The translations under genes were made by a program, and so were the position numbers. From NCBI GenBank assembly GCA_044224905.1, contig JBGAJN010000003.1, positions 1,050,290-1,114,289 of the forward strand: 64,000 nucleotides of DNA, read 5' to 3'. Position 1 is the stretch's first letter. Each line of letters opens with the position of its first letter. Of this stretch, positions 62,201 through 64,000 are shown in pieces. The notes under the pieces are model-generated. The model was not told the DNA's origin and ran no database searches. It worked only from the letters and a program-made list of their open reading frames with translations. The stretch is from JBGAJN01 sp044224905. Its GTDB lineage: Bacteria; Verrucomicrobiota; Verrucomicrobiia; Limisphaerales; JBGAJN01.

Positions 62201-63464
62201 AGCCAGCGGACGATTGCAAATCCGCGTGGACGCGGCGCCGACCGCACTTCAACCGACTGAATGGCAGGGAATCCCACGCGCCCTGCAACAGAACTTGCCT
62301 GCCGTCTCCGCCAACTTCGCGTATCGCCTTGTAGAACCGGCGTTCGCATTGACATTGAAGCTCGAACGATACGAGGCCACGAAGCTCCTGCCCGCGCGAG
62401 TGAACAAGGTCACATTCACATCCGCCATCTCCGACGACGGCGTAATGCTCACCCAGGCGAAGTTGGAAATGTTGCCCGGCGACAAACGGTTGTTGCACTT
62501 CACACTACCGAAGGACGCGCAGTTCTGGTTCGCATTCGTGAATCAAAACGGCGTTTGGCCGTGGCGCGAAGGCGATCGGATTCTGATTCCGCTCGAACAA
62601 CAATCACGCGGCGGCAAACCGATTCCGGTGGAAATCTTTTACACCAGCCGCACCGGCGCGGCGGGCGGTCGCACGCTCGACATGGAATTGTTCGCCCCGA
62701 AATTCGACCTGCCTCTCGAAGACATCACGTGGCGCGTATTCCTCAGCGAAAAATGGAAGGTAGGCAAGTGGACGGGCACGCTGCAGTTGCAGCAGGAAAA
62801 GACGGTGTCGCTCGCGTCAGCACTCGATCTGCAGGGTTACCTTCAGAACGAGGCGGCGCTGCAGCGCGAGAAGACGAAAGAAGCGGAGCAGATGTTGTCA
62901 CTCGGCAATTCCTGGTTGCAGAATGGCGACCCGCAACAGGCCCGCCGCGCGTTTCAATCCGCTTACGGATTGAGCCAGGGCGATCAGGCATTCAACGAAG
63001 ACGCACGCGTGCAGCTGAACAACCTGAAACTTCAACAGGCGCTCGTCGGCTTGAACGTTCGTCAAGCCGCAGTTGCCGGGGAAACCGACGCGCTCGCTGG
63101 CAAGTTGCGCGAACTCCGGGCGAACAAGGACAACAACTACACTCAGCAAGACGCCAAGGCGATTATCGATCGCCGCACGACCGAGGAAAACGCGGCGTTC
63201 ATGCGCCTCGCGCAAAGACTCGTCCAACAACAGGACGCCGCCATCAACAGTCCCGCCGCGATTCGCGCGAACATCCCCGAGCAAGGACGCTTGCTCACAT
63301 TCAAACGTGCCGTGCTCGTCGATACATGGGCGGACTTGCACATCGGCCTCGAAGCAAACGCCGTGCGCGCAGCTTCCTGGGGGATCCGCGTAGCACTGCT
63401 CGTTGGATCGTTCATCATGCTAGCGGTGTTTGCACAATTGGCGCGTTCATTTGCGCGGCGTTGA
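56292..63464 (+). CDS. giant membrane protein (2390 residues) of the sigma/vWA operon, function unknown
   Basis: A signal sequence lies at about residues 30-52 (MARRWVAGMFAVAALFTTC); translation could start at 56292 or at ATG 56379. About 1050 residues of beta-rich sequence follow, with recurring FSGAGYSLPLKI / FSGADFALKIQ-type units. A central membrane block has about five helices (about 1100-1320, starting MRVLTLLIPALLLLGLAVIV). A second exported beta-rich half (about 1330-2170) has similar units (FAYRLVEPAFALTLKLERYE). The end is helical and Gln/Ala-rich (about 2180-2340), with one C-terminal helix (GIRVALLVGSFIMLAVFA). No enzymatic motif is visible. I do not recognise the family. Its place after sigma, anti-sigma/vWA and lipoprotein genes suggests it is the main product or target of that surface-sensing system. 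Confidence 0.8.
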   Translation: MNTLHNASGSKHSRRLDETRFPPPPVRFVMARRWVAGMFAVAALFTTCIRAAETQAEVKNLSINGGVADGKARLVIEALLNGLPGEMEKLLFATALQHSIKITGEKATHTFSATFDILNGEAKELPLTISGEGEIKQVTGAALQDWSVRQETNHTRVLVLRPRKGDKPLTQFIVTITAEQTLKSYTRPLAVLALTPPQTSLFNGYVKVEAVPALDVQAENLSGLVPIELKLLPEALRGSIAPDDAEPLAFRFSGAGYSLPLKISTTDPEDRRVVLRDFKLIGQLKDQTAAFTLTAIARVKNPKGGTLNLMSGGLALTELVANPYYKLRFDQNRFWLTFEKAGEFPLTLKFHATVRQNNGWNAVDFRVASAALQRLALQGLAADTQFRFNGAARPERVAAEFISYLPADGAVQLSWQEAAPEAEGKLFYAAEMLSQISVSPGLMRQAAVLDFKVMQGELSRVTLRLRGAGEVTRVAGDQVLAWNVEPVPNSADRRLTVQFNQPQKDAFTVQVQTQTPLGAFPQQADAMQVRPEGATRFAGYFRIVNDGAVRLEILQASGLSQISPEQFPETGTTKALFREAGGQRFAYRFSGADFALKIQADQILPELAVSQVLVYHLGENELSAESEIELDIREAPLRELVLLVPKGYAVAQLTAKGMSDYFLREPADQANAELRLVFGQPIAGRQVIQLRLERNQALGDATWAVPRIDVAKAKSVRGNVGVSADAGFRLTPARTQGLTEIATAYFPRKLTGLQSAFRISEATWQATMRVERLPQTVQADVFHLFSIGEGIAYGSTVMNYVVSGAPVSAFRVELSEEYFNIEFTGSDIRNWQKTTNGYLVQLHAPVSGGYTLLATYERPFKPQGETLGFTGARPLDAQTEQGHTLVISAYQFQVKPVDVSAGLLPLETGEVPAEYRLFFDAPILAAYRYTSRPFNLKLALSPLAQGDSLNQVVDRASLVTRISKEGQVVTDVSYLVKNRGNPNFRLALPDGVQLWSATVNGAPVVPVSDAKENLIRLPQQADPNAVLRIDLKLASRSADPSRVTLSAPKVNAPQMLAEWKLEPDAGQRLVYRKGSLTPVGGVTDVSGFAGLARMFGQAPMRVLTLLIPALLLLGLAVIVWRWTCADGVFKFTARHVCGTVLGLTSFAIALSMFVGLAELAAQHNSYASRDVTFLAPVQQAGSVLSVEVGNVSDDTSALASVASAWPVALALVAWVFGWAKKQRVFLPLGWTLVTYAALRIPNGAAAFVGVLVAFLVLHVAIPGLRRLWSLPKRPVPPPVPEGGAATAVVSLLAGGLMWLSAATTSSAAENRAESIGLLPKAPPLAESVMQTICVEEQFALATAKVRWMATKGQLLPLLFEPAVVTRVTYPTNALKLVQASAGAKRAQQLLALESGAFDVEVQYQVAVTKRDAESGFTLATQFGLVNELRLTLTGLDVDVFAPQAVSVQRESRGTNTLATLVLSPVNEAWISWKPRSRDLKREKPVFFAELSQIYAPSAGVIEGAHHVAIRPAQGELSELVFNIPAGTTVTDVGGGRGNETPSAQSGKNQNVRTSAAAESAVSLWRFDPDTRKLRVTLSRPQSRPFALVIRSQVATGPLPFEQTVGLVSVDGAAGQIGLLGLATGNEVQLDTVSAEAFSPINLEDFPDTLAPLLQAQIPHLTVRRAFRYSDVKVTASLKASAVEADVRVESQATLSLGEDRTVLAANFTVDITRAGIFRLSFVMPEGFDVESISGAALSHWTELKTDAGRVITLNLRGKTEGRQQFAISLAGPGVKSANAWTVPQLILREAGKQQGTLVVAPEQGMQLQAATLSGLSQLDPQRSGIRQKGVLAFRILQTPWNLALRIEQVDPWTQVTSLQHATVNEAQVKVAANLQYQIENTGLKAFRVFLPTNAENVRFTGELVADFLPVVGAVTNGMQQWEVKLQRRVIGQYLLQATYHTIMAEQARETTLRGVLASDVNLQRGFVTVQASGRLQIRVDAAPTALQPTEWQGIPRALQQNLPAVSANFAYRLVEPAFALTLKLERYEATKLLPARVNKVTFTSAISDDGVMLTQAKLEMLPGDKRLLHFTLPKDAQFWFAFVNQNGVWPWREGDRILIPLEQQSRGGKPIPVEIFYTSRTGAAGGRTLDMELFAPKFDLPLEDITWRVFLSEKWKVGKWTGTLQLQQEKTVSLASALDLQGYLQNEAALQREKTKEAEQMLSLGNSWLQNGDPQQARRAFQSAYGLSQGDQAFNEDARVQLNNLKLQQALVGLNVRQAAVAGETDALAGKLRELRANKDNNYTQQDAKAIIDRRTTEENAAFMRLAQRLVQQQDAAINSPAAIRANIPEQGRLLTFKRAVLVDTWADLHIGLEANAVRAASWGIRVALLVGSFIMLAVFAQLARSFARR

Positions 63465-63684
63465 ACGCTCGGAATCCACAATATAAAACAACCCAACAAT
63501 TCTAGAGTGTGCTCCATTTTACCTTCGCGAATACTTCAACACGCTCGATAACGAGGGTTCGATTCCTTTCTGAGGTTCTGTTGTGCGTTCGAGCACCAAG
63601 TGGACGACGGTCGAGTAGAACGCTTGTTTCGACCTCCAGATCGTCCGGTTCTTCGGAAACCGATTGCGACCTCTGCCGCTAGCT
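63465..63684. other. short intergenic region with a tRNA T-arm-like sequence
   Basis: No gene is supported. The sequence GAGGGTTCGATTCCTTT (63553-63569) looks like a tRNA T-arm (five pairs with wobble, loop TTCGATT), followed by TCTGAGGTT. No matching 5' acceptor, D-arm or anticodon arm can be found upstream. It may be a leftover tRNA 3' end or chance. Confidence 0.25.
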
Positions 63685-63865
63685 CTACAACTGCCGGTCA
63701 AGTGAGCGGAGTTGGATGGCTTCGCTGCGGTGCTCGGCACTGATGGATTCCGAATTAGCGAGATCAGCGATGGTGCGGGCGACCTGCAAAATCCGATCGT
63801 AGGCGCGTCCGCTTAGGTTGAGTTGGTTCATCGGGGTCTTGAGTAACTCCAGCGTGGATTTGACG
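63685..63865 (-). pseudogene. comM: 3' end of a ComM/YifB-type AAA ATPase gene, interrupted by the IS
   Basis: The minus frame ending at TAG 63685-63687 reads TPMNQLNLSGRAYDRILQVA, then RTIADLANSESISAEH and EAIQLRSLDRQL. This is the C-terminal signature of the Mg-chelatase-like ComM/YifB family (LSxRAYxRILxVARTIADL ... YRSLDR). ComM is a hexameric helicase promoting branch migration in natural transformation. The frame is cut at 63865 where the IS terminus TGACCG begins. The rest of the gene, if still present, lies beyond the element outside the window. Confidence 0.85.
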
Positions 63866-64000
63866 TGACCGCACTTTTCCGGGCCAGGGGAGATGTTAGT
63901 CTGTGGCTAAAGCAAGAAAGGCAACAGACATGAAAGGCAAGCGTATACGACGGAAGACAAGATTCGGATCCTGCGGGAAGCGGATCGCGGTGAGCGAACC
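63866..64000 (+). mobile_element. IS3-family element, copy 2 (orfA end only, runs off the window)
   Basis: From TGACCGCACTTTTCCGGG at 63866 the sequence matches the reverse complement of the copy at 24061-25341 through the terminal repeat, the leader and the start of orfA, up to the window end. The orfA region (from 63930) has the same ATGAAAGG sequence, with the transposase frame lacking a normal start. In both copies the outer flank adjoining this end is TGACG, possibly a target preference. The orientation is opposite to copy 1. Confidence 0.9.

Noticed and set aside
63519..63740. 73-residue open frame on the minus strand
   Set aside because: It overlaps the ComM C-terminal frame and a tRNA-like sequence, and its composition is not protein-like.

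Overview
The window looks like a chromosomal segment of a Gram-negative member of the PVC group, most likely Verrucomicrobiota (Pedosphaera/Limisphaera-like). The clues are three secreted sulfatases, an Mla-type outer-membrane lipid transport operon, an ECF sigma / anti-sigma-vWA pair, a secreted protein ending in the 'YLVQAST..VDW ... RFYRA' tail common in verrucomicrobial exoproteins, and high-GC coding DNA. The lineage call is inference; no rRNA is present.

Layout. 1-8.8 kb: housekeeping. A metK-ahcY methyl-cycle operon is divergent from an ArsR/methyltransferase regulator resembling SahR, followed by a secreted esterase, a DUF309 protein, parB and def. 8.8-16.7 kb: an mlaE-mlaF-mlaD operon whose ATPase has lost most catalytic motif residues, gcvH with a strong terminator, an ArnT-like glycosyltransferase, gcvT, a DUF3088 protein and a flavin reductase. 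16.8-23.3 kb: three sulfatases around an M6-type PDZ metalloprotease. 23.4-34.4 kb: an accessory zone starting at tRNA-Ser(CGA). It holds a yedK pseudogene abutting an IS3-type element, a P-type metal ATPase, small possible metal-binding ORFs between large RNA hairpins, gene debris, an AI-2E-type permease, and envelope or secreted proteins. 34.5-39.8 kb: an ABC-2 exporter, an HNH protein and a secreted esterase. 40.0-47.1 kb: a likely three-gene operon encoding a 1722-residue exoprotein with an N-terminal dockerin-like Ca-binding pair, a Gly-rich secreted protein, and a secreted protein with a cohesin-like domain. 47.2-51.0 kb: a truncation scar (two broken genes flanking an IS end) and two secreted carbohydrate-active-like proteins. 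51.1-63.5 kb: a small phosphatase, then sigma factor, transmembrane anti-sigma with beta-strand repeats and a vWA domain, a lipoprotein, and a 2390-residue membrane protein. 63.7-64.0 kb: the 3' end of comM cut by a second copy of the same IS element, which runs off the window.

How it fits together. Sulfatases, esterases and glycosidase-like exoenzymes suggest life on sulfated or acetylated polysaccharides. The dockerin/cohesin-like cluster and the sigma/vWA/giant-protein operon are the best candidates for undescribed cell-surface systems. At least three loci (yedK, comM, the 47.3 kb scar) show that one IS3-type family has been breaking genes here.
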